DNA from: a virus | IMG/VR virus record: IMGVR_UViG_3300023179_000451 | Span: 1 to 26,099 of that record | DNA: 26,099 nucleotides | Reading direction: 5' to 3' (one strand) | In this document: piece by piece, positions 1-7,259 of the stretch | Position numbering within the stretch: position 1 is the first letter of the stretch | How the letters are laid out: every line of letters starts with the position of its first letter | The notes under the pieces: model-generated | Seen by the model: the letters and a program-made list of their open reading frames with translations, nothing else | Told to the model about the DNA's origin: nothing | Database searches by the model: none | Translations under genes and position numbers: made by a program

Positions 1-536
1 CTACTTTTAGGATTCCAACTTCTTGCGATATAATAGTTAAGTTCACCTTTGGTGTTATAAGATGGAATTACAATACGACCTGAATGGTCACCTTTATCAC
101 AAAATCCAATACCATACCTTTCGATCATATCATCTGTAACACCACGATTTTTTAAATAATTCATGGCTTGTTTTCTAACGGGATATACCGGACTTGAGTC
201 TTTGAATAATGTAAATCCGTTTGGAAGTTTAAGTGTTTTTTTTGGTCTTTCTCTTTTAACAACTGTTTCTGGTTTAAAAACATTGTAGAGTTTTTTTTGT
301 TTTTTGTTTCCAAACTTATCAATTAATTTTCCCAAAGGTCCATGTGTTCCTTCACTATCTCCACAGGACCAACACTTGAAGACGTTGTCTATGTAATTAA
401 CTTCTAAATTATGTTTGTTTCTATCATCATCACAAACAGGGCAATTGAAGGATATTTGACCTCGATTAGGATAGTGAAGTCCGTGATCTCCAAGAATTTC
501 TTCTAATAACTCAACTAACCCTTCGTTTTCATCCAT
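1..536 (-). CDS. DNA primase, DnaG/T7 gp4-type zinc-finger primase (C-terminus outside window)
   Basis: This gene would make RNA primers for phage DNA replication. The 178 visible residues begin at ATG 534-536 and run off the left edge. A four-cysteine zinc-binding module is present (Cys32-x2-Cys35, Cys55-x2-Cys58), the arrangement of T7 gp4 rather than the Cys-x2-His form of cellular DnaG. Residues about 125-172 (NYLKNRGVTDDMIERYGIG, then GRIVIPSYNTKGEL) match the segment that precedes the TOPRIM catalytic core in DnaG-like primases. The catalytic core lies beyond the window, so whether a helicase domain is fused cannot be told. The start overlaps the stop of the upstream 84-residue gene by one base (TAATG), implying translational coupling. 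The primase call is strong; the subfamily is less certain. Confidence 0.88.
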   Translation of the reverse strand, partial: MDENEGLVELLEEILGDHGLHYPNRGQISFNCPVCDDDRNKHNLEVNYIDNVFKCWSCGDSEGTHGPLGKLIDKFGNKKQKKLYNVFKPETVVKRERPKKTLKLPNGFTLFKDSSPVYPVRKQAMNYLKNRGVTDDMIERYGIGFCDKGDHSGRIVIPSYNTKGELNYYIARSWNPKS

Positions 537-790
537 TATGGTTTAACAATATGTTTTTCAAATATACTAATCAAGCCCTGAACATCACCAAACTCGGTAA
601 ATCTAATATGGGGATCTGTGTTGAATATATCAACATACCACTCTTCATCTTCTTTTACCTCATCGTTAGCACAACTGATAAATTCAAATCCGTCAACAAT
701 TTTGTATACGTAATAATAAAAAGGTTTATCAAACCCTTTACCGGACTCTTCTTTTTGAAAACCTAGTAGTTGTATTTCTTTTTCTATCAT
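536..790 (-). CDS. Hypothetical small acidic protein, 84 aa, upstream of primase
   Basis: I do not recognise a family for this protein. It is short, acidic and rich in aromatic residues (FYYYVYKIVDGFEFISCAND), with no signal peptide or membrane segment, so a small cytoplasmic protein is expected. It is the first gene of a leftward unit with the primase, to which it is coupled by a one-base overlap. A replication-associated or accessory role is possible from position only. Its leader carries a T-rich motif shared with the glycosyltransferase gene at 8240 and not with the virion genes. An antisense frame at 551-766 is its shadow. Existence as a gene is well supported by packing and overlap; function is unknown. 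Confidence 0.72.
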   Translation of the reverse strand: MIEKEIQLLGFQKEESGKGFDKPFYYYVYKIVDGFEFISCANDEVKEDEEWYVDIFNTDPHIRFTEFGDVQGLISIFEKHIVKP

Positions 791-791
791 A

Positions 792-807
792 TAAAAAATA
801 TAAAAAA
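792..807 (-). promoter_or_regulatory. T-rich start-proximal motif shared with the 8240 gene
   Basis: Read on the minus strand this is TTTTTTATATTTTTTA, ending one base before the ATG. The identical 16-mer precedes the glycosyltransferase gene at 8243-8258. It may be an early or middle promoter element or an A/T-rich translation leader. Low complexity makes chance identity possible in so AT-rich a genome. Confidence 0.25.
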
Positions 808-850
808 CATCTTTTAAGTAATCAACTACACAAACTTTTTTCTTTTTTTA

Positions 851-860
851 TATTTATAAA
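851..860 (+). promoter_or_regulatory. TATTTATAAA element before the 865 gene (candidate late signal)
   Basis: TATTTATAAA lies 4 nt (TGAT) before the ATG at 865, in the 74-bp gap between two divergent genes. The same core occurs before the virion genes starting at 7248, 14403, 23519 and 25900, and the TGAT spacer recurs before the 25900 start. No Shine-Dalgarno sequence is present. It could be a promoter core or a translation-initiation context. Confidence 0.35.
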
Positions 861-864
861 TGAT

Positions 865-1083
865 ATGCCAACGCAAATTGAAATATATAATTTAACAGGT
901 CAACCAAACTTTGATATATGGTTATGTGATAGCTCATTAAATACATGTGTGTATATTGATACAATATCCTCATCTCCATACATTTTTGATGTTTTACCAA
1001 TATTTAATGGTAACACATCACTTTCTGTAAAAGTAATTGATTCTTTAAATTGTGAATTAATAATAAATGTAACAATTCCATAA
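865..1083 (+). CDS. Small virion/tail-type protein, 72 aa
   Basis: This is a short beta-rich protein (MPTQIEIYNLTGQPNFDIWLCD...) with three cysteines and no charged catalytic-looking residues. No family is recognised with certainty. The composition (Asn, Thr, Ile, Cys, paired short strands) matches the neighbouring fibre-like proteins, so a small tail or fibre component, or a free-standing copy of one fibre domain, is the likeliest reading. It starts the rightward fibre unit and its stop overlaps the next ATG (TAATG at 1081-1085). A TATTTATAAA element precedes it. Gene call good, function inferred from context. Confidence 0.65.
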   Translation: MPTQIEIYNLTGQPNFDIWLCDSSLNTCVYIDTISSSPYIFDVLPIFNGNTSLSVKVIDSLNCELIINVTIP

Positions 1084-2660
1084 TGTGTAATTTTTTAGGT
1101 TATTTTTCTGTTAATGCGGATCCAAATTTGAGTTGTTATAATAATCTTATAACACCATTATATGGAAATGATTTACTTTTTGGTACTATAATTTATCAAA
1201 ACAATTCATGTAGTCTACCGTTAAATTCTACAAATTTTTCTGATGGTTTTGTTTTATATGAAACAAATGGTTTAGGTATAATTTCAAGTATAACACCTTG
1301 CCCATGTGCTCAATTTTATTGCATATCTAACACTGGAACCTTTGATGATGAATATGAATACTCGGGTTCTTATCATGGTTATAATTCCTATTCTGGAATA
1401 TCAAATGGATATTATATATTCTTTTCAACAGGAGATACAAGATGGTGTTTATCTAATTCATTAGGCGGACCTTGTAATTTATTTGGTCCTAGTCCTTGTA
1501 ATTCAAGTTGTCCTGATTTGTGTGATTCTTTGTTTTCATCAGGACATTGTTATACCACAACAACTACAACCAATTTTTTTTGTAATGTAAACTTTGTAGA
1601 TTTATTTACTTGTAACATTCCAGCAACACCTACGCCAACACCTACGCCAACACCTACGCCGACCCCAACTTTAACTCCAACTCCAACAAACCCTTGTGGT
1701 GTTTTAACTTTTCAATTGGATGTTATGACCATAACAAATACTCCAACAAACACGCCAACTAATACTCCAACACCATCAAAACAAATATCAAGACCTTGTA
1801 ATTACAACGGAAAAGTCACTTTTAACACCATAGACGATGAAATTAAATGTGCCGTTAGTAAACAATTTAGAGATTGTTATACTGGTGAATTATATTTTAC
1901 AACAAATGTCACAAAACAATTAAATGGTTCTAACCCAAGAGAAGGTTTTGTTTATGAATCTATAATCAACGACATACCAACTTGTGTTGTTTTTGAAGGA
2001 TTAAAAACAAACATAAGTGGTATTGACGATATTAAATTATTAAATCAAATTGGTCTTGAAAATGAAGGAGCATGTTTAAGTTGTTCAACTACTCCAATAC
2101 CAACATCATCTCCAGTTCCCACAACAACTACTACTACAACAATTTGCTATGACTGTTTTAAAACTGAGACGCTACCACAATTGGGGTCATCTATAACAAC
2201 AAAAGGATTAACTTTAAATGCCACTGGTGCAGGAGCCGTTGATTTAAATTTAACCCCTCAAAAATTAAATAATTGTATATTTGGTCCTGATCCTAAATTT
2301 GCATCTCTTAGATTAGGATTTGGTATTAATCCAACTAACCCATATACTTATAGGTTAAATTTTAATACCCCTGTTAATAACATTGCTTTAAGATTTATAG
2401 ATTATCAATATATTTCTCAATCTTTACAAGAAGTTTTAATTTTTACAACAGATTCTAATGATTTAATGATTAATTCTTGTAGTAATTGTTGCGCTACGAT
2501 ATTAAATAATACAATTACTGCAGACCCTTGTTTTGGTGATTTACAACCAGGAGCTGGCATATTTACTTTTAGTTCTTCTAGACCATATAATTATTTAATT
2601 ATACAAGGTTTAGGAGTTTCAGCAATAACTGTAGACATATGTTTAGATTCTATCAAATAA
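1083..2660 (+). CDS. Cys-rich tail fibre/adhesin-like protein with Pro-Thr linkers, 525 aa
   Basis: This is a modular, secreted-looking virion protein without enzyme motifs. It holds about 29 cysteines. An N-terminal part (about 1-155) contains a Gly/Tyr-rich stretch at about 95-140 (GSYHGYNSYSGISNGYYIFF, then a Trp). A first poly-Thr linker follows at about 157, a Pro-Thr linker at about 181-202, and NTPTNTPTNTPTP at about 219-231. A central domain ends in Cys-x2-Cys (GACLSC), then a second poly-Thr linker near 350 leads into a C-terminal beta domain of about 170 residues. Linkers separating folded modules suggest an extended fibre or receptor-binding protein. It is coupled to the 72-residue gene upstream, and the 832-residue gene follows after 26 bp. 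No database family is recognised; the virion role is inferred from architecture and neighbours. Confidence 0.72.
   Translation: MCNFLGYFSVNADPNLSCYNNLITPLYGNDLLFGTIIYQNNSCSLPLNSTNFSDGFVLYETNGLGIISSITPCPCAQFYCISNTGTFDDEYEYSGSYHGYNSYSGISNGYYIFFSTGDTRWCLSNSLGGPCNLFGPSPCNSSCPDLCDSLFSSGHCYTTTTTTNFFCNVNFVDLFTCNIPATPTPTPTPTPTPTPTLTPTPTNPCGVLTFQLDVMTITNTPTNTPTNTPTPSKQISRPCNYNGKVTFNTIDDEIKCAVSKQFRDCYTGELYFTTNVTKQLNGSNPREGFVYESIINDIPTCVVFEGLKTNISGIDDIKLLNQIGLENEGACLSCSTTPIPTSSPVPTTTTTTTICYDCFKTETLPQLGSSITTKGLTLNATGAGAVDLNLTPQKLNNCIFGPDPKFASLRLGFGINPTNPYTYRLNFNTPVNNIALRFIDYQYISQSLQEVLIFTTDSNDLMINSCSNCCATILNNTITADPCFGDLQPGAGIFTFSSSRPYNYLIIQGLGVSAITVDICLDSIK
1624..1689 (+). repeat. 12-bp tandem repeat encoding Pro-Thr linker
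   Basis: The unit ACACCTACGCCA occurs three times in a row (1626-1661, last copy one base different). It degrades into further CCAACT/CCAACA triplet pairs up to about 1689. In frame it encodes alternating Pro and Thr in the 525-residue protein. Near-identical low-complexity coding stretches occur at 3257-3422 and, on the other strand, at 6328-6450. Confidence 0.8.
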
Positions 2661-2674
2661 TTTTATTAAATGAA

Positions 2675-2684
2675 TATTTATTTT
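2675..2684 (+). promoter_or_regulatory. TATTTATTTT, variant of the start-proximal element
   Basis: This lies two bases before the ATG at 2687 in a 26-bp intergenic gap and matches 7 of the first 8 bases of the TATTTATA element seen before other virion genes. It is the weakest member of the set. Confidence 0.22.
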
Positions 2685-2686
2685 AA

Positions 2687-5185
2687 ATGGCTTATATATT
2701 AAAAAACACATCAGGTTTAATAAATACAAGAGTAACCGATACTGGAAGACAAAAAATGTCTGAAGGTAATTTTAAAATTACATATTTTCAAATAGGAGAT
2801 AGTGAAGTTTCATACAATAAACTTTTAAATACGTATAATCAATATAATTCTTTTATATTTGAGCCAAACTTTAACTCTCAAAATTCGAGTGGTGTCCCTG
2901 AGTCAAACAAACAGAATATTAAATATCCTTATTATGTCAGTGGTCAAACTGGTTCAACATATGGTATTCCAACAGCGGATCCACAAATAAATGCGGTTTA
3001 CAACAGTGCGCCTTTAAGAGGATTTTTTACTGGAAATACAACAGCAAGTACAATTTTATTTAGTGCTTTAACAAACTCAGATTATGTTATTAGTGCAAAT
3101 TACATTATTGATATGGGTCTTTTGAATGGTTCGAATCAAATTGATTTAATTTATAATGGTGTTGACTACACAAACGAAAGAAAGTTTGAAATAGGAGATA
3201 TTATAACAATATATTATGATGGTAATGGATTGTTTGATTGTCAATGTAATAACTTACCAACTCCAACTCCTACACCAACTCCATCAATGAGTTCTTCAAG
3301 TGGTATAAAAACAACAACTTCATCAAACCCATGTGAAACACCAACAGCAACTCCAACACCTACAAAAACACCATGTTTGACTCCGACTCCAAGCAAATTA
3401 TGTCCACCACCATCACCTCCAAATTGTAAAGTAGATGTAAGATCTTGTTTTCAAATATTAACTTATAAAATTATTGATGTTTGTTTAAACACTTTGACAT
3501 TAGATAGACCAACCCCTGACTTTTTTGGGATTGTAAACAACTGTTATGCAAAAGTTTTGATTTATCCTCAAAACATGCAAAAAATATATGATAGTTTAAC
3601 CCCAAATCCTCATTGGGGTGAACAAGTAATTGATTTTGAATCTATTTGTGATACTGATCAATTTGATGTAAAAATTTGGAATATGAATATCCCTTGGACT
3701 GAAAGTCCTGCTGGGTTAATAGAATCAGTTTATGAAGGTTATAATTTTTTTGGTTCAATTGATTATGTTGGTTCGAAAGAATATTTAGGTTATAATTCTA
3801 ATTCTGGTCAAACAGATACCGGTTTGGTTTACTATCGAAATTCATTTGATGAAATTGTTTTAGTAAGTCCCGAAGAACAAAAATCTATTGCTATAATTCA
3901 TTACACAAATCAAACCATAGATTTCTTTTATGGTGAAAAATTTGCTTTGGAACCTTTTAATTCTTTAGAAATTGATAACACTAATGGTCAAGCAAGAAAT
4001 TTTAAACTTCATATTCCTTGGTTAATGTGGCATAAAAATCCTGAATGTTGTTTTGGTCAAACTTTTTGGGTAGATCCTCCAGGATTTGATGACTTATTTT
4101 TATTTCAACCTTATTATATTCAATCTAAAAAAAATATAGATATGAATTTACCTGGACTTAGATATTACAATCTTTGGGATACTAATCCAAATAATGATGG
4201 TGTGCCAAATAGAGTTGGTAAAGTTTTTCCTGATCAAAAAATAATTGTAATTGACGACGAAGAAATTATTGCGGCAATGTCTTATAAATCCAATAGAAAT
4301 TGGACTTTACCTGCCCCCCAACTTTCTTTGATTACTCCTAACACTTGCGGAACATCTTCAGAAAATTCTATTGGTTTATTAACGGGAGATAATCAAACAT
4401 TATATGTAACATATAGATTCACAAACGATTATAATTTTACCAATTCACTTCATTGTAATTACTACCCAAAAATTAGTGGTAACAATCCTATTTGTAATCC
4501 AACAATTTCTCAAAATGTTTCAGTAAGATTCGGTAATGAATTTAATTGTTTATCACAAGGGGAGTATCCAATAACAACAACTACTACGATATATCCAATA
4601 ACAACAACTACTACAATATATCCATACACAACCACCACCACAACTTGTCCCACAGCCTGTTCTGTACCTAATGGTTTTTTTGGAGAAAGGTTTGAAATTA
4701 TTTGTCAACTTGTTAAAACAGGAGAAAGACCTAAGTCCTCAGATTGGAAAATAATTGACTATACTGAATTGCTTTTATCAACTACTGTAAACGGATATCT
4801 AACTCAATCTGGTATTACAAACACAACTTTTGTAATAACTTCAGAGCTTTATGAATCTGCACCATTTTATAACTTAAATAATTATATACCATTAACTACT
4901 TTAGGGACTACAACTCCAAATTTAAATTTTGGAGATGAGTTTTATTTTTATGGTAGTTTTGAAACGGACATACAAGCAACAATATATGAAATGAGATACA
5001 AAATAAATTTAGGTTACAATCAATTTGTAAATTCATCCAATCCTAGTTGGTCTGCTGGAACTAAATCATATGTTACAGAAATTGCCTTATTAGATGAAAA
5101 AGAAGACATTTTAGTAATTTCTAAATTACAATCACCATTAGTAAGACAAGGTATACAACAATACTTAGTTAAGTTGGATTTTTAA
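2687..5185 (+). CDS. Large tail/fibre structural protein with internal Pro-Thr and poly-Thr linkers, 832 aa
   Basis: This is a virion protein with no enzyme motifs. Residues about 8-45 (SGLINTRVTDTGRQKMSEG, then FQIGDSEVSY) form a compact N-terminal module of a type I associate with phage tail and fibre proteins; this is recollection, not a search result. A beta domain at about 160-290 is interrupted by a low-complexity insert (about 191-245: TPTPTPTP, poly-Ser, poly-Thr, more Pro-Thr). The middle (about 290-620) is rich in Trp, Tyr and Asn. Three tandem poly-Thr units (YPITTTTTI type) at about 628-655 lead into a C-terminal domain ending about 765-832 (FYFYGSFETDIQATIYEMRY, then TEIALLD). 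Ordered ends with flexible inserts fit a distal or connecting tail component. Its place in the particle is unknown. Confidence 0.72.
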   Translation: MAYILKNTSGLINTRVTDTGRQKMSEGNFKITYFQIGDSEVSYNKLLNTYNQYNSFIFEPNFNSQNSSGVPESNKQNIKYPYYVSGQTGSTYGIPTADPQINAVYNSAPLRGFFTGNTTASTILFSALTNSDYVISANYIIDMGLLNGSNQIDLIYNGVDYTNERKFEIGDIITIYYDGNGLFDCQCNNLPTPTPTPTPSMSSSSGIKTTTSSNPCETPTATPTPTKTPCLTPTPSKLCPPPSPPNCKVDVRSCFQILTYKIIDVCLNTLTLDRPTPDFFGIVNNCYAKVLIYPQNMQKIYDSLTPNPHWGEQVIDFESICDTDQFDVKIWNMNIPWTESPAGLIESVYEGYNFFGSIDYVGSKEYLGYNSNSGQTDTGLVYYRNSFDEIVLVSPEEQKSIAIIHYTNQTIDFFYGEKFALEPFNSLEIDNTNGQARNFKLHIPWLMWHKNPECCFGQTFWVDPPGFDDLFLFQPYYIQSKKNIDMNLPGLRYYNLWDTNPNNDGVPNRVGKVFPDQKIIVIDDEEIIAAMSYKSNRNWTLPAPQLSLITPNTCGTSSENSIGLLTGDNQTLYVTYRFTNDYNFTNSLHCNYYPKISGNNPICNPTISQNVSVRFGNEFNCLSQGEYPITTTTTIYPITTTTTIYPYTTTTTTCPTACSVPNGFFGERFEIICQLVKTGERPKSSDWKIIDYTELLLSTTVNGYLTQSGITNTTFVITSELYESAPFYNLNNYIPLTTLGTTTPNLNFGDEFYFYGSFETDIQATIYEMRYKINLGYNQFVNSSNPSWSAGTKSYVTEIALLDEKEDILVISKLQSPLVRQGIQQYLVKLDF
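3257..3422 (+). repeat. Low-complexity Pro/Thr/Ser-coding stretch
   Basis: Degenerate CCAACT, CCTACA and CCATCA triplet pairs (densest at 3257-3286 and 3338-3420) encode Pro-Thr, poly-Ser and Pro-rich segments inside the 832-residue protein. The codon pattern matches the linkers at 1624-1689 and 6328-6450. Confidence 0.75.
4571..4651 (+). repeat. Three tandem 27-bp units encoding poly-Thr linker
   Basis: Units 4571-4597 and 4598-4624 differ at one position (ACGATA versus ACAATA). The third, 4625-4651, is diverged but keeps phase and length. Each encodes a nine-residue unit with five or six Thr and a Tyr-Pro or Cys-Pro junction. Two nearly identical adjacent copies suggest recent slippage or unequal recombination. 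Confidence 0.85.
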
Positions 5186-5228
5186 AAACTTTATTTTTTA
5201 AAAAAAAAAATTATAATTAAAACAAAAA

Positions 5229-5828
5229 ATGTCAAAAATAAAAAATTCTCCTAAAGTTTTAGGTCTAGACATTTCTACTAAAACAATTGGTTGGGCTCTT
5301 TTTGAAATTCAAAGTTCTCAATTATTGGAATTAACTCACATTTCACCAAAAATAAAACCCAAAGAAGATGATGCTTTAAAAGAACTTTTATTGAAGTGTA
5401 ATGTTTTTAAAGAAAAATTATTACAATACCAAAATTTAGGATTGGTAAAAGTTATAATTGAAGAGCCCTTAATTAACTCGAACAATGTATATACAATTCA
5501 AACATTGTTAAGGTTTAATAGTTTTATTTTTAAAGAAATATATGAAACTTTAGGCATAGTTCCAGATTTCATTTCAACATATAACGCTAGAAAATATGCG
5601 TTTCCAGAACTTATCCAAGTTAACGATAAAGGAAAATATGTTTTATTTGGTGGTCTACCGAAAGACATAGATAAAAAAATGTTAATTTGGGAAAAAGTTG
5701 CAAAAAAAGAACCTCAAATTATTTGGCAATATACAAAAAACAATATTTTAAAAAAAGAAAATTTTGATCAAAGTGATGCCTATACTTGTGTTTTAGGTTA
5801 CATGAAACACAAAGAAATTTGGAAATAA
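5229..5828 (+). CDS. RuvC-like Holliday junction resolvase (RNase H fold)
   Basis: This is probably a structure-selective nuclease that resolves branched replication and recombination DNA before packaging, the job done in T4 by the unrelated gp49. The fold is recognisable: Asp14 in VLGLDISTKTIGWA (strand 1), Glu78/Glu79 in VKVIIEEPL, and Asp180-x2-Asp183-Ala in NFDQSDAYTCVLGY give the RuvC-type D-E-D-D acidic set. At 199 residues it is slightly longer than cellular RuvC (about 170). The start is the first ATG, 43 bp after the preceding stop; the leader is A-rich without a Shine-Dalgarno sequence and without the TATTTATA element. It lies between two fibre-gene groups and converges on the 468-residue gene, 13 bp apart. 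A CRISPR-associated or transposon RuvC is unlikely at this size. Confidence 0.85.
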   Translation: MSKIKNSPKVLGLDISTKTIGWALFEIQSSQLLELTHISPKIKPKEDDALKELLLKCNVFKEKLLQYQNLGLVKVIIEEPLINSNNVYTIQTLLRFNSFIFKEIYETLGIVPDFISTYNARKYAFPELIQVNDKGKYVLFGGLPKDIDKKMLIWEKVAKKEPQIIWQYTKNNILKKENFDQSDAYTCVLGYMKHKEIWK

Positions 5829-5841
5829 TTTTTATTTGTTT

Positions 5842-7248
5842 TTAAGGGCAGGTTCCGTTTAACTGATTTATTACAACATTTGAATTAGAAACCACAGGAG
5901 CATTAAATGAACAAAGGTTTATTAGTTGGAATGGTAAAATTGGTTGCCCAGATATAGTTATATTTGTCTTGCAATCAACATAAGAATATGTTTGTTGTAC
6001 TTTTGTTTCATTAAACAATGTAAATGGTGTGCAAATTTTTGGTGCCGGTTCAATACTATTTTCACACTCTGTACAATTTTTAAATGTTCTTATTAAACTG
6101 TTGCTTTGATTAGACTGATTATTAATAAAATAGTTTGTCTGCGATATAACAACATTATAATTAGGTGGGAAATTAGGAATTTGTGGAGATACATTTAGGA
6201 AAACATAACAAGATCCATTATTTATAAAATATGTTGATGTTGACATATATGGTCCTGGCACTGCTTGTACAATAACTGTAGGTGGTTCATATAAATTACC
6301 ACACTTACTATATATAAACCATGCTTTTGGTTTTGTTGGTGTTGGTGTTGGGGTACTTGTTGGTGTTTCGCCAGGTGTTGGTGATGGTGTTGGTGATGGT
6401 GTTTGTGTTGGTGTTGGTGTTGGTGTAAGTGTTGGTGTTGGTGTTGGTGTAAAATTTGCACCTAATGAACATACTAGTTCAACCACAAAATCACCATAAA
6501 AATCAGTAATTTTGACTGGATAATTTCCATACCCTAAATTGGAAATTGCAGAACTTTTGTTACCATTTTTCCATTCAATTTTATATGGTGGAGTCCCCCC
6601 TGTAATTCCAACACCAACACTACCGTCATAACTTTCATTATTTGATGGTTCTACGCTAAAACATTGTGCTGACATCGGAAATAATGTTATTACATCGCAT
6701 TCGTTTCTTGGTTGTATTGAAGGGTTGTAAATTTCATGAGATGGTGTTGGTTTTGGGTATGGGTTATCACAAGGATTATCTGTTAAACAAAAATCACAAT
6801 CTTGTGAAGTATATATTAATGGAGATTCAATTACAGTATAATAATAATTTATATCTAATATTGGTAGAAGCGAATAATCAAATTTTTCAAAAATTTGATA
6901 ACATCCATTCTTTATTTCTGGATTTATTGTTGATGTGTAACTATTTGAATAAATTGTGTCTTGAATTTGAAAATCATCAAAATTATCAGGAACTCCGATG
7001 TACATTTTATCATTATTGCAACACCCTAAAGCGGTAAGAACATATTCAACTTGTCCTAAATTAATAATATTAAAAGAATTTCCTGTATATGTTGAAATAG
7101 AGCAGTAATTAATATAATAATCTAAATCTGGAGAGATCGATAAAGATTGAAAATTGCTATTGCAGTCATAAAATTCAAAGTTTTGAATTGTTGTTCCTGT
7201 ATTTACAACTAACAATAATTCACAATTGGTAGAAGGGCATAAACTCAT
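5842..7248 (-). CDS. Fibre/adhesin-like protein with one SprB-type repeat and long Pro-Thr linker, 468 aa
   Basis: This is a modular virion-type protein. Residues about 1-95 form an N-terminal beta domain; about 75-165 is a Cys-delimited module ending in SQDCDFCLTDNPC. About 195-262 is a single SprB-like repeat (DGSVGVGITGGTPPYKIEW, then GNYPVKITD). A low-complexity Pro-Thr/Ser linker covers about 265-307. About 310-400 is a second Cys-delimited module (YSKCGN... ending FKNCTECEN), followed by a C-terminal domain of about 65 residues. The glycosyltransferase gene lies immediately upstream with a 2-bp gap, so the two are very likely co-expressed, making this protein the prime candidate substrate. 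The SprB repeat links it to the 740-residue adhesin. The role is inferred from architecture. Confidence 0.7.
   Translation of the reverse strand: MSLCPSTNCELLLVVNTGTTIQNFEFYDCNSNFQSLSISPDLDYYINYCSISTYTGNSFNIINLGQVEYVLTALGCCNNDKMYIGVPDNFDDFQIQDTIYSNSYTSTINPEIKNGCYQIFEKFDYSLLPILDINYYYTVIESPLIYTSQDCDFCLTDNPCDNPYPKPTPSHEIYNPSIQPRNECDVITLFPMSAQCFSVEPSNNESYDGSVGVGITGGTPPYKIEWKNGNKSSAISNLGYGNYPVKITDFYGDFVVELVCSLGANFTPTPTPTLTPTPTPTQTPSPTPSPTPGETPTSTPTPTPTKPKAWFIYSKCGNLYEPPTVIVQAVPGPYMSTSTYFINNGSCYVFLNVSPQIPNFPPNYNVVISQTNYFINNQSNQSNSLIRTFKNCTECENSIEPAPKICTPFTLFNETKVQQTYSYVDCKTNITISGQPILPFQLINLCSFNAPVVSNSNVVINQLNGTCP
6328..6450 (-). repeat. Low-complexity Pro-Thr-coding stretch, about 120 bp
   Basis: On the plus strand this reads as runs of GGTGTT units with GGTGAT and GGGGTA variants. 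On the minus strand it encodes alternating Pro-Thr/Ser in the 468-residue protein. It is inverted relative to the similar stretches at 1624-1689 and 3257-3422. An apparent His-Gln-rich frame at 6222-6461 is an out-of-frame shadow of this repeat. Confidence 0.8.
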
Positions 7249-7249
7249 G

Positions 7250-7259
7250 TTTATAAATA
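7250..7259 (-). promoter_or_regulatory. TATTTATAAA element before the 7248 gene
   Basis: On the minus strand TATTTATAAA sits one base before the ATG and overlaps the last codons and stop of the glycosyltransferase gene (Tyr-Leu-stop). Because it is also coding here, the match may partly be chance. Confidence 0.25.

Noticed and set aside
865-1090. Programmed frameshift joining the 72- and 525-residue frames
   Set aside because: The junction is an ordinary TAATG stop-start overlap with no slippery heptamer; translational coupling explains it.
1624-1689. Short regular repeats as a CRISPR array
   Set aside because: Units are 12 bp with no spacers, lie in frame inside a coding sequence and encode a Pro-Thr linker.
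5186-5228. A/T-rich T-run/A-run as a terminator after the 832-residue gene
   Set aside because: It can pair only as an A/T stem without G-C content, typical of background in so AT-rich a sequence; not supportable as a terminator.
5229-5828. RuvC-like gene as a CRISPR or transposon-associated nuclease
   Set aside because: It is about 200 residues, with a single complete RuvC domain, no target-DNA-binding or zinc-ribbon domain, and no array or transposon ends nearby.
6222-6461. His/Gln-repeat open frame on the minus strand (HQHQHQH type)
   Set aside because: It is the same DNA as the Pro-Thr linker of the 468-residue protein read in another frame; the long, coherent frame is the real one.
6666-7037. 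Plus-strand open frame of 123 codons
   Set aside because: It is a shadow of the 468-residue gene, with no leader motif and a composition unlike the neighbours.
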